64,000 nucleotides of DNA, taken from contig NZ_JACHXL010000001.1 in assembly GCF_014192115.1 (NCBI RefSeq), positions 248,001 to 312,000 of the forward strand, in the 5' to 3' direction. The DNA comes from Psychrobacter luti (GTDB lineage: Bacteria; Pseudomonadota; Gammaproteobacteria; Pseudomonadales; Moraxellaceae). The notes beneath the pieces are model-generated. The model saw nothing but the letters and a program-made list of their open reading frames with translations, did not search any database and was not told the origin of the DNA. Both the position numbers and the translations under genes were made by a program. Of this stretch, positions 1 to 8,592 are shown in pieces (the first letter of the stretch is position 1; the number at the start of each line of letters is the position of its first letter).

Positions 1-1
1 G

Positions 2-2602
2 CATTTGCGTATGCTGTTGATGATGCGCTGGATTTGGCAAGATGCCTTGGCCGTCATTGAGCTTGAGCAATTGACTGATGAGCTGTCTGAGTTTGCGGAT
101 GGCTGCATTTTATTTGCCAAAGACTATACCTACCAGCAGCTGATGGCGCAATATGGGCAACCGACCTTTATTAATGCTAAAGGTAATGTGCAAGTCGATG
201 ATATGGCGATTATGGCGATGGGTAAGCTTGGCGCGCATGAGCTGAATTTATCCAGTGATATCGATCTTATTTTTGTCCATCAGGCGCGCGGTGAGACGGA
301 TGGTGACAAAGCAAAAGGCACGCGCAGTATTGATAATAAGCGTTTTATGACGCGGCTTGGTCAAGGTATTATCAGACTGCTCGATAATAATACCGCTGAT
401 GGTTTTGTGTTTCGAGTCGATATGCGTTTGCGTCCTTGGGGTGATGGCAGTGATTTGGCGATTCATTTATCAGCATTACAGAAATACTTTGCTCAGCATG
501 GGCGGGCATGGGAGCGCTTTGCTTGGCTTAAGGCCCGTGTGGTTGGGCATATAGAGCAGCCGTTTTATGACGACATTCAAGCACTGATTAAGCCTTTTGT
601 GTTTCGCTATTATGTTGACTATAGTGCCTTTTCAGCCCTGCGAGAGATGAAGTCTCTTATTCAGAATCAAGTCGCTCAACGTGAGGATTTGGATAATATA
701 AAGCTTGGCGCGGGTGGTATTCGAGATATTGAGTTTATCGTCCAAGCCTTTCAATTGATTTATGGTGGGCGGCATCCGCAGCTACAGGTTAAGTCTTGTT
801 TGGCGGCGATGCAGGCGCTCTGTCAGCTTGAGTATTTAGAGGAGAGAACTTATCAAGAGCTGCAAGCTGCTTATCGTTTTTTACGTCGCCTTGAGCACGG
901 TATTCAAGCGATTAATGATCAGCAAACGCAGCGCTTGCCGCATGACACACAGTGGCAGCATAATCTGGCACTTACCCTTGGCTTTGATAATTGGGAAGGG
1001 TTATTAGCGACACTCAATCAACACCGCTATCATGTTAATGTACCGTTTGAGCGTATGGTCACCGAACGGCAGATACCCGATCAAGAGGATGATGAGCTTG
1101 AGCCTGAACATCTAAATGAGCAGGTTGCGCGCTTAAATGAGGTATTAACTGAAGAAAACCGCGCGCTGCTACAAGGCTTTTGGCAGTCAAAAATGGTTGC
1201 CAATTTGAGCGATGAAGCGCGTGAGCGTTTGGATAACGCCTATCCTGTAATCGTGCATGCGCTACTTGCGCATCAAGAACAGCAGCAACTTGCTAATACC
1301 GCTTTGCCCCGTTTAATTACCTTGCTAGAAGCTATTTGCCGCCGTTCTATCTACTTAGTCATGATTGCAGAAAATCCTAATGCCACCGTTGAGCTGATTC
1401 CAATGTTATCAGCCAGCCCTTGGATTGCAAAAGAATTGGCGCAGTATCCCGTACTTTTAGATACCTTTTTACAGCAGCGCTATCGTCACTTACCGGACAA
1501 GCCGGAGCTACGTGATATTTTGCGTCAACAGTTATTGCGCGTAGAGCCTAACGATGAAGAAGAGCTACTCAGCGTACTGCGTCTATTTAAAAAGAACCAA
1601 GTGTTGGCAGTGGCTGCCAGTGATGTATTGGCAGAACGCCCAATTATGAAAGTGTCAGACTCACTGACTTATATTGCTGCTGTGGTACTCGAGGCCGCGC
1701 TTGAGCGTGCCTTTGCCGAAATCGTCAAACGCTATGGCTATCCAATTGGCCAAGATGGCGATCCAGTCACAGAAGCGGATTGCGGCTTTGCTATTATTGG
1801 CTATGGCAAGCTTGGCGGGTTGGAGCTGTCATATTCATCAGATTTAGACTTGGTTTTTTTGCATAAAATAAAAGAGCAGGGTATGACCACGGGTGAGAAA
1901 TCAGTCAGTGGTATGAAGTTTGCGGCACGATTGGCGCAAAAGCTGATGACCTATCTTAATACCCAAACCCGTGATGGCCGCGCTTATGAAGTCGATATGC
2001 GTCTGCGTCCCTCAGGTAATGCCGGCATGATGGTGGTTTCTTGTCATGCGTTTGAGACTTATCAGCTTGAGAAGGCTTGGTCTTGGGAGCATCAAGCGTT
2101 GGTACGGGCGCGGGCAATCTGCGGTGACAAACGCGTGACCGCCCGTTTTTGTGACATTCGTCGTACTGTTTTGGCATTACCGCGTACGATTGAGCAAGTT
2201 CGTATTGAAGTCACCAGTATGCGTATTAAAATGCAAAAACATTTGGGTACCAGTCAATGGCAACAGCAAGCCGGCAAGTTCCACCTTAAGCAAGATGCTG
2301 GTGGCATTGTAGACATTGAGTTTCTCGCGCAGTTTGCAGTACTGGCCTATTCGCATGAGCATCCAAGCTTGACTAAGTGGAGTGACAACGTCCGTATTTT
2401 TGAAGAGATGGCGACTTTGGGTATTTGGGAGGCACAGGTGTGTCAGGATTTGACCGATGCTTATTTACGCATACGTGCAGCGACGCACCAATTGGCATTA
2501 TCCGAACAGTCGTTATTGGTTGATGAGTCATTATGGACAGAAACGCGAGCACTGGTACAAGCGCAGTGGCAACATCTGATGGGCGTAGAATCGGCAGAGT
2601 AA
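2..2602 (+). CDS. glnE: Bifunctional glutamine synthetase adenylyltransferase/deadenylase, 5' truncated by window edge
   Basis: GlnE attaches AMP to glutamine synthetase and removes it again in response to PII, tuning ammonia assimilation. The frame is already open at the window edge, so the true start lies to the left; 866 residues are visible against about 900-950 in the family, so roughly 50-100 N-terminal residues are missing. Two nucleotidyltransferase cores are visible, each with a GKLG motif followed by a serine-aspartate pair and an acidic patch (SSDIDLIF near residue 80 and SSDLDLVF near residue 618 of the visible part). These match the deadenylating N-terminal half and the adenylylating C-terminal half. 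The stop is followed by about 280 bp carrying the ilvE promoter. Identification is firm. Confidence 0.96.
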   Translation, partial: HLRMLLMMRWIWQDALAVIELEQLTDELSEFADGCILFAKDYTYQQLMAQYGQPTFINAKGNVQVDDMAIMAMGKLGAHELNLSSDIDLIFVHQARGETDGDKAKGTRSIDNKRFMTRLGQGIIRLLDNNTADGFVFRVDMRLRPWGDGSDLAIHLSALQKYFAQHGRAWERFAWLKARVVGHIEQPFYDDIQALIKPFVFRYYVDYSAFSALREMKSLIQNQVAQREDLDNIKLGAGGIRDIEFIVQAFQLIYGGRHPQLQVKSCLAAMQALCQLEYLEERTYQELQAAYRFLRRLEHGIQAINDQQTQRLPHDTQWQHNLALTLGFDNWEGLLATLNQHRYHVNVPFERMVTERQIPDQEDDELEPEHLNEQVARLNEVLTEENRALLQGFWQSKMVANLSDEARERLDNAYPVIVHALLAHQEQQQLANTALPRLITLLEAICRRSIYLVMIAENPNATVELIPMLSASPWIAKELAQYPVLLDTFLQQRYRHLPDKPELRDILRQQLLRVEPNDEEELLSVLRLFKKNQVLAVAASDVLAERPIMKVSDSLTYIAAVVLEAALERAFAEIVKRYGYPIGQDGDPVTEADCGFAIIGYGKLGGLELSYSSDLDLVFLHKIKEQGMTTGEKSVSGMKFAARLAQKLMTYLNTQTRDGRAYEVDMRLRPSGNAGMMVVSCHAFETYQLEKAWSWEHQALVRARAICGDKRVTARFCDIRRTVLALPRTIEQVRIEVTSMRIKMQKHLGTSQWQQQAGKFHLKQDAGGIVDIEFLAQFAVLAYSHEHPSLTKWSDNVRIFEEMATLGIWEAQVCQDLTDAYLRIRAATHQLALSEQSLLVDESLWTETRALVQAQWQHLMGVESAE

Positions 2603-2717
2603 AGTTGCTGCATTATAATGATGCGGCCAAATGATACGACAAGAAGCATAGCGCTTCGATAGCCATTCTATCCAAGGGTATATGAATAAAAGCCATGCAG
2701 TGATAAACTAAAATATT

Positions 2718-2755
2718 GTATTCGCTTTGCGTGCCGGTGATATAATCGCTGGCAC
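2718..2755 (+). promoter_or_regulatory. Candidate ilvE promoter with extended -10
   Basis: A perfect TATAAT at 2741-2746 is preceded by TGA, giving an extended -10 (TGnTATAAT). No good -35 is seen at 17 bp spacing, as is common for extended -10 promoters. The -10 is flanked by a 5-bp inverted repeat, GTGCC (2731-2735) and GGCAC (2751-2755), which could be an operator or chance. It lies about 130 bp upstream of the ilvE start. Confidence 0.5.
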
Positions 2756-2884
2756 ATTAAATGTGTATATAAAGAATTGCACCTGAAGATAGACACTCAG
2801 TATCAGCATACTATTTTAATTAAAATATCTACTTAACACTCAACAAAAAAAGTTAGACGTCAGCGCTAGCATAAGGACTATTAA

Positions 2885-3814
2885 ATGAATATGGCAACAC
2901 AAGAAGGTAAGCTTTGGATGAATGGCACGATGATTGAACAGCCAGATGCCAAAATCCATGTACTGACGCATAGCCTGCATTATGGCATGGCGGTGTTTGA
3001 AGGTGTGCGTGCTTACCAGACTGCTGACAACCGTACGGCGATTTTTCGCTTAAAAGACCATACCGATCGCCTATTGGGTTCTGCAAAAATCTTTCAAATG
3101 AGTGTACCATTTGATGCAGCGGCACTTGAGCAAGCGCAAAAAGATGTGGTCAAGCAAAATAACTTGGCAGAAGCTTATATTCGCCCGCTGATTTGGTTCG
3201 GTGCCGAAAAGCTGGGATTATCATCACGTGATAATAGCGTAAATGCGATGGTTGCAGCATGGCATTGGGGCGCCTACCTGGGTGAAGACGGTATCAAAAA
3301 CGGCATCCGTGTAAAAACCTCGTCATTTACTCATCACATGACTAATGTGACTATGTGTAAAGCAAAAGCATCTAGCAACTATCCAGTCTCTATCATGGCA
3401 AATCAAGAAGTCACACGTAATGGCTATGACGAAGCTATCTTGATGGATCCTCAGGGTTATGTTTGCCAAGGTGCTGGTGAGAACTTATTTTTAGTCAAAG
3501 ACGGTGTACTGCATACACCTGACTTAGGTGGTGGCGCGCTAGATGGTATTACCCGTCGTACTATCATTCAGTTTGCTGAAGACTTGGGTATCAAAGTCGT
3601 TGAGCGCCGCATCACTCGTGATGAGTTCTACTTGGCGGATGAAATCTTTATGACCGGTACCGCTGCTGAAGTGACGCCTATTCGTGAATACGATGACCGT
3701 GTTATCGGTAATGGTGGTCGTGGTGAGCTGACTGAGAAACTGCAAACCTTATACTTTGATGTAGTTCATGGTCGCAATGAGCAGTATATGCATTGGTTAA
3801 GCTTTATTGATTAA
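2885..3814 (+). CDS. ilvE: Branched-chain amino acid aminotransferase
   Basis: PLP-dependent fold-type IV aminotransferase that performs the last step of isoleucine, leucine and valine synthesis with glutamate as donor. The 309-residue length is normal for the family. The N-terminal part has the typical HSLHYG and FEGVRAY segments. The AKASSNY segment near residues 160-166 corresponds to the PLP-lysine region (Lys161 by comparison with the family AKAGxNY). The C-terminal GGGALDGITRRTI stretch and the FMTGTAAEVTPI segment are phosphate-binding and substrate-loop hallmarks. The ATG at 2885 follows an AAGGA site. The gene stands alone, with its own candidate promoter and a terminator directly downstream. 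Confidence 0.96.
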   Translation: MNMATQEGKLWMNGTMIEQPDAKIHVLTHSLHYGMAVFEGVRAYQTADNRTAIFRLKDHTDRLLGSAKIFQMSVPFDAAALEQAQKDVVKQNNLAEAYIRPLIWFGAEKLGLSSRDNSVNAMVAAWHWGAYLGEDGIKNGIRVKTSSFTHHMTNVTMCKAKASSNYPVSIMANQEVTRNGYDEAILMDPQGYVCQGAGENLFLVKDGVLHTPDLGGGALDGITRRTIIQFAEDLGIKVVERRITRDEFYLADEIFMTGTAAEVTPIREYDDRVIGNGGRGELTEKLQTLYFDVVHGRNEQYMHWLSFID

Positions 3815-3840
3815 GAACAGAGTTTTCAAGTAGGTTGTAT

Positions 3841-3868
3841 AAGCTGAGCATAATTGCTCAGCTTTTCT
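3841..3868 (+). terminator. Rho-independent terminator after ilvE
   Basis: Perfect 9-bp stem, AAGCTGAGC (3841-3849) with GCTCAGCTT (3856-3864), a short loop, then a T-rich tail. It lies 27 nt after the ilvE stop. Confidence 0.85.
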
Positions 3869-3974
3869 TATATTAATATATGTAGCTATTGATAAAACCT
3901 GAGTTTTCCAGTATTACGTGTTTGGAATATTAAACACTCTAAACAATAAAAAGTTATTCAATTATGAGGTATTT

Positions 3975-4973
3975 GTGAAAATTCTACATGTATTACTTAC
4001 ACGAATGCCTGTTCCACCTCTGAAATACGGTGGTACAGAACGTGTTGTCTGGGCTTTATATAAAGGGCAGAAAGAGTTAGGGCATGAGGTTAAGTTTTTG
4101 ACTAAACATCAGAGTAGTCATCCGGATGCACTTTTATATAACCCAAAAAATACTCTCGAAGAGCAAGTAGAAGGCTGGGCGGATATTATTCATTTTCATT
4201 TCTTATATGAAGGTGAGCTTAGGACCCCTTTTATCTGTACAACGCATAATCAGCAAGTTACACCGGCATCTTTTCCCAAAAATACAGTTTTTCTAGGAAA
4301 GCTGCATGCGGAGCGAAGTGGTGGTAAAGCTTATGTTTACAATGGGTTATATTGGGATGATTATGGCGAACCTAATTTAACTCATTCAGGTAATTACATT
4401 CATTTTCTTGCTAACGCAAAATATAAAGACAAGAACCTAAAAGACAGTGTGGAAGTTGCTCGAAAAGCGAAAAAAAGCTTACATATTATCGGTAGTAAAC
4501 GTTATTGTTTAAAATGGCGTAAAAATGGAAAATATAAACCTTATTTTTATCCGGGAAATGATTTGAATTTTTATGGCATGCTTGGAGGCGATAAGAAGAA
4601 TGAAGTAATACGTAACTCTCAAGCCTTGATTTTTCCCGTGCTTAATTACGAGGCTTTCGGTTTAGCAATGATAGAAAGCTTATATTTAGGGTGCCCTGTC
4701 ATTGGTAGTAACTGTGGTTCTTTACCTGAAATAATTACTAGAGATGTTGGAATAAGCACTGATAGTAAAAGTGTTATGGTCGATGCCTTGAATAATATTG
4801 GGCAATTTAGTCGTGAGCGTTGTCATGATTATGCACGAGAAACTTTTAATCATCTTATTATGAGCAGGAATTATTTATATTATTATAAACAAGTTTTAAA
4901 TGGTCATGCGTTACATGACGAGCCGCCTGCAATTGCTCAGAATCTTCTATATGATTTTAGTTTAAAGGATTAA
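3975..4973 (+). CDS. GT4-type glycosyltransferase, first of a tandem pair
   Basis: Likely transfers a sugar to the lipooligosaccharide core or another surface glycan in the cytoplasm; donor and acceptor are unknown. The N-terminal half has the GT-B start ILHVLL followed by a glycine-rich KYGGTERV loop. The C-terminal half has the GT4 signature E-x7-E (EAFGLAMIE) followed by GCPVIGSNCGSLPE, the nucleotide-sugar site. The frame stays open upstream to 3918, but GTG at 3975 is preferred: a GAGG site sits about 6 nt upstream and the residues after it align with the start of the next gene (MKILHVLLTQ). That gives 332 residues. It is clearly paralogous to the following gene, which starts 2 nt after its stop. 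The base composition is AT-rich compared with ilvE and aspS. Confidence 0.82.
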   Translation: MKILHVLLTRMPVPPLKYGGTERVVWALYKGQKELGHEVKFLTKHQSSHPDALLYNPKNTLEEQVEGWADIIHFHFLYEGELRTPFICTTHNQQVTPASFPKNTVFLGKLHAERSGGKAYVYNGLYWDDYGEPNLTHSGNYIHFLANAKYKDKNLKDSVEVARKAKKSLHIIGSKRYCLKWRKNGKYKPYFYPGNDLNFYGMLGGDKKNEVIRNSQALIFPVLNYEAFGLAMIESLYLGCPVIGSNCGSLPEIITRDVGISTDSKSVMVDALNNIGQFSRERCHDYARETFNHLIMSRNYLYYYKQVLNGHALHDEPPAIAQNLLYDFSLKD

Positions 4974-4975
4974 GC

Positions 4976-5956
4976 ATGAAAATATTACATGTTCTTCTCA
5001 CGCAGCTTAGTATTCCACCAATAGACTATGGAGGTACTGAACGTGTTTTATGGGGACTATATCAAGGGCAAAAATCCTTGGGACATGAAGTTAAGTTCAT
5101 TACTAAGAATAAGAATACACATCCTGACGCCTTGTATTTTGATGAAAAAAAATCATTAGAAAGCCAAATCGAAGGCTGGGCAGATATTATCCATTTTCAT
5201 TATCCCTATGACGGAGATATTAATACTCCTTTTGTATGTACTGAACATAGCAATAGTGAAGTTGAAAAAGAGTATCCAATTAATACGATTTATTTATCAA
5301 GTAGACATGCTGATAACTATAATGCTACGTGTTTCGTTCACAACGGGTTATATTGGCCTGACTATGGGGAGCCCAACTTTAATCCTAAACATTATGTTCA
5401 CTTTCTCGCTAAAGCTTCGTGGCGTATCAAAAACTTACAAGGCTCTGTAAGAATTGCACAAAAAGCAGATATGCCGATGCATATTCTAGGAGGTAAACGT
5501 TTCAATATTCGCCGAAATCCATATTTTTATCCCTCGTCAGCATTGACCTTTCATGGCATGATTGGTGGTGAACAAAAAAATAAATTAGTGCGTAACTCTA
5601 AAGGTTTGATATTCCCTGTATTATGGCATGAACCATTTGGACTGGCTGTCATTGAAAGCTTATATTTGGGTTGCCCTGTGTTTGCCACATCGTTTGGCGC
5701 GTTACCAGATATAATTACTCAAGAAGATATTGGTCTTTTATCAGACAGCTATAGTGTATTGACTGAGTCAGTGAGGAATACTGATCAATTTGATAGACAT
5801 GCCTGCCATAACCATGCAAAACAGTATTTTAGTCATACGGCAATGGCAAAAGGATATTTACATTGTTATGAAAGAGTGCTTGCTGGTGAGACGCTTAACT
5901 CTCAAAAACCAAAAGCCAAAGCTAATATAAAAGATAGGCTAATAATGGTCAGCTAA
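4976..5956 (+). CDS. GT4-type glycosyltransferase, second of a tandem pair
   Basis: Second copy of the preceding glycosyltransferase, 326 residues, aligning along its whole length: MKILHVLLTQ start, DYGGTERVLWGLYQGQ, EGWADIIHFHY, EPFGLAVIESLYLGCPV. The E-x7-E nucleotide-sugar motif is intact, so the copy looks active. The C-terminal tails differ most. The ATG at 4976 has an AAGGA site inside the end of the upstream gene, so the two are translationally linked. Different acceptors or linkages for the two copies are plausible but not shown. The next gene is convergent, and no strong terminator is seen between them. Confidence 0.82.
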   Translation: MKILHVLLTQLSIPPIDYGGTERVLWGLYQGQKSLGHEVKFITKNKNTHPDALYFDEKKSLESQIEGWADIIHFHYPYDGDINTPFVCTEHSNSEVEKEYPINTIYLSSRHADNYNATCFVHNGLYWPDYGEPNFNPKHYVHFLAKASWRIKNLQGSVRIAQKADMPMHILGGKRFNIRRNPYFYPSSALTFHGMIGGEQKNKLVRNSKGLIFPVLWHEPFGLAVIESLYLGCPVFATSFGALPDIITQEDIGLLSDSYSVLTESVRNTDQFDRHACHNHAKQYFSHTAMAKGYLHCYERVLAGETLNSQKPKAKANIKDRLIMVS

Positions 5957-6007
5957 CAGGTTTAAGCTTAAAAGGATTTTAACATGATAGCTTTTTAACA
6001 CTTATTT

Positions 6008-7615
6008 TTATTTTTCGTTATTCATCTGCGAAAGCATTATATATTTATCCATTGTATAGCCAAGCGAGGCAAAGGCTAATATAAACCCATATGCACCACC
6101 TAGTATATCCGCGCGGATAAGATACTCACGGATAAATGAAAACCAAGAGCGAAATAGTAATTCAACTAATAGAATATTTTTACCATCTTGATGCTTTTCT
6201 TTTGCCCAATCATGACTATAACGAATATTTTTAACCAAAAAGTGATGTAAGTTATCATTAGTAATATGAGGTAGATAACCGTTTAGGACTTCAGTATGTA
6301 TACCATTCTGATCTAAAGATTCATGTACCTCTAGGGGTGAGTATTTGAATGTTTGATTTGCATATAGTCTAGCTAATTTATCTGTATACCAAATGCGTTT
6401 TTGCACCTCTACTCCACAAAATTGATTCACACGTGCGACGCTGAACACCTTATCGTTTTGTAGAGGTTTATTTAATACACTAACAATTGACTCACGTAAT
6501 TCTTGATCTAAACGCTCATCAGCATCTAATACAAGTACATAGTCGCTACTTGTATAGCTTTGGGCTAGCTGACGTTGTTTTCCAAAGCCCTGCCAATCCG
6601 TATTAACAAACCATTTAGCTCCGTAATCTTCAGCAATTTTCTGAGTATTGTCTGTGCTACCAGAGTCTAAAATAATGATTTCATCGACAATATCATAGAC
6701 TGTATCTAAACATGATTTCAAATGTTTAGATTCGTTTTTGACAATCATCACTAAAGAGACTGTACTTTGTTTTCTTGAAAGGTCAATTATCTTTAATTGT
6801 GAAGTTGTATTAACAGAGTCAAGAAAGGCTTCTTCTGCTTTATTATGAATAAGGTCGTATAAAATGGCGTATTTATTAAAAGTATATTGTGTAAATAGCA
6901 ATGAATAAACTAAACCATATCTACCTTTTAAAAAACGCCCATCAATTAAATATTGTTTGATGAATGACCAAAATGTATGAGTGATAACTGAAGTCATCGA
7001 TACTCTTTTTCCAATAGTATAGCGGTCATCTGCCCATGCTTTGGCATAATCCAGGCGTTTCTGCAGCCAAAATAAAGGCGTCTCAGCAGTATGATGTAGT
7101 AAAAAACCATTTATAGTGTCAGTTTTAGCACCATTTAAAATGACTGACTCATGTACTAAATTGTCATTATATGAAAAACCTCTTGGGTATAATCGCCAGT
7201 GAGCTTTTAATGACCAGTAGCGATTATCAATTTCATGCCCAAAAATACAGTCAATTCTCTTAATGCCATATACGGTATCATTTGGTTTTTGTGAGATAAT
7301 TTCGAGAATACTATCTTTAAGCTGAGGAGTTACTTCTTCATCAGCATCTAATGCTAGAATCCAATCACCTGTTGCATAAGATTGTGCTAATTGACGCTGT
7401 TTACCAAACCCTTGCCAATGGGTATTGATATGCCATTTACCACCGTACTGCTCTACGATGGCTTGGCTGTTATCTGTACTACCTGAGTCTAATACAATAA
7501 TCTCGTCCGCTAGTCCCTGTAAAGCAGGTAATGATATAGCAAGGTTTTTGGCTTCGTTTTTAACTATCATAACGATAGAGAGGCGATGCGATCTGGTAAC
7601 TTTATGATGCTTCAT
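6008..7615 (-). CDS. Double-domain GT2 glycosyltransferase (tandem WaaE/KdtX-like domains)
   Basis: Two complete family 2 glycosyltransferase domains in one chain of 535 residues. Each starts with SxVMIVKNE, continues with a DEII(V/I)LDSGSTDN nucleotide-binding segment and a WQGFGKQRQLAQSY stretch, and carries an Asp-Ala-Asp motif (residues 90-92 and 364-366, a repeat period of 274 residues). Both domains end in a W-S-F-I-(K/R) membrane-proximal segment. Single-domain relatives of the WaaE/KdtX type add glucose to the inner core of lipooligosaccharide, so a core role is inferred. The frame is open up to 7636, but ATG at 7615 is chosen because AAAGGAG lies 8 nt upstream and the start overlaps the stop of the upstream gene as ATGA. 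Cytoplasmic, peripheral membrane location is likely. Confidence 0.85.
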   Translation of the reverse strand: MKHHKVTRSHRLSIVMIVKNEAKNLAISLPALQGLADEIIVLDSGSTDNSQAIVEQYGGKWHINTHWQGFGKQRQLAQSYATGDWILALDADEEVTPQLKDSILEIISQKPNDTVYGIKRIDCIFGHEIDNRYWSLKAHWRLYPRGFSYNDNLVHESVILNGAKTDTINGFLLHHTAETPLFWLQKRLDYAKAWADDRYTIGKRVSMTSVITHTFWSFIKQYLIDGRFLKGRYGLVYSLLFTQYTFNKYAILYDLIHNKAEEAFLDSVNTTSQLKIIDLSRKQSTVSLVMIVKNESKHLKSCLDTVYDIVDEIIILDSGSTDNTQKIAEDYGAKWFVNTDWQGFGKQRQLAQSYTSSDYVLVLDADERLDQELRESIVSVLNKPLQNDKVFSVARVNQFCGVEVQKRIWYTDKLARLYANQTFKYSPLEVHESLDQNGIHTEVLNGYLPHITNDNLHHFLVKNIRYSHDWAKEKHQDGKNILLVELLFRSWFSFIREYLIRADILGGAYGFILAFASLGYTMDKYIMLSQMNNEK

Positions 7616-8415
7616 ACCCAATGCTCCTTTAACCAAGGACTTGGTTTAACATGACGATACCATTTACCGCCGCCACCTTTAATGGCATCTGGTGGATTAA
7701 TCTCGCCATGAAATATAACTATTTTTGCACCCTCAGGCAACGTCGGTGGCCGCACAAAGTTAAATGGAATAGGGGCAATACACTGATATTTAAAGCTGAC
7801 ACACCAGTCTTTATCCCAGTACTCTAGATGATGATGCTCACGCAGATAGTTAGATAAGTAGGCTTGCTCATGGCGGACTTGCTGACGAATGCTGTCGAAA
7901 TTGCGCTCAAAATTTGCGAGCAAATCAGGGTAAGTGCCCATTCCAATATTAAAGCGATAAACCGAACTATTACCAATCATGCGCCATGGCTTTTTCCAGT
8001 CACGAATGATAACAACGCTGTCTTCATGCTCAGCTTCATAAGTGAAAAAAGCATCAATATTATCGACGATAACGATATCGATGTCTAAAAATAAGGCGAC
8101 ACCTTTTAGGTCATATAATTCTGGCTTAAAAGTGGTGAGTTTTTTCCAACCACGTTCAGGACCCGCTGGCAAATCCATCTCTGGAATCGGGTAGCACTGA
8201 ATGGCAGGATCGATGCCGGTGCTATCATCGGTGAGACAGACCATTTGGAAATCTAAAGTCAGGTGCCGACTGACCATGTTATAAAGACGGTTGACATATT
8301 CTGCACCGTATTTATCGCCCCATTTCATACAAATAATATAACGTTGCTCAAAGTCTTTGCCATCTATTAGGTCTGAGTCTATTGATAAGTTTTGCTTTAC
8401 GTCAGTTGCCATCAT
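7612..8415 (-). CDS. GT-A type glycosyltransferase, acceptor unknown
   Basis: A 267-residue protein with a GT-A-like layout: YIICMKWGDKYGAEYVNRL at the front, FQMVCLTDD, then LFLDIDIVIVDN, in which DID is a plausible metal-binding DxD motif. A late HGEINPP segment resembles the HG(x) end motif of GT8-like enzymes. I recognise it as a glycosyltransferase of surface polysaccharide clusters but cannot name its linkage. It overlaps the double GT2 gene by 4 nt (ATGA), so the two are co-translated. Two adjacent ATGs (8415 and 8412) are possible starts. The upstream 177 bp is AT-rich and may carry the promoter. Confidence 0.7.
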   Translation of the reverse strand: MMATDVKQNLSIDSDLIDGKDFEQRYIICMKWGDKYGAEYVNRLYNMVSRHLTLDFQMVCLTDDSTGIDPAIQCYPIPEMDLPAGPERGWKKLTTFKPELYDLKGVALFLDIDIVIVDNIDAFFTYEAEHEDSVVIIRDWKKPWRMIGNSSVYRFNIGMGTYPDLLANFERNFDSIRQQVRHEQAYLSNYLREHHHLEYWDKDWCVSFKYQCIAPIPFNFVRPPTLPEGAKIVIFHGEINPPDAIKGGGGKWYRHVKPSPWLKEHWV

Positions 8416-8592
8416 GCACTCATGTTTATATAAATGAAGAACGAATTTTAAAAAAACTACAACTTAGAAGGATAGAAATAATGTAAACGTTAGCTGATAT
8501 TAACACGGCTATTATTCACATTATTTTTTAAGTGTTAAGTGTTAGATCTTGATATTATTTTTACTTACTATACGCTGTTGATTATTCATAGC

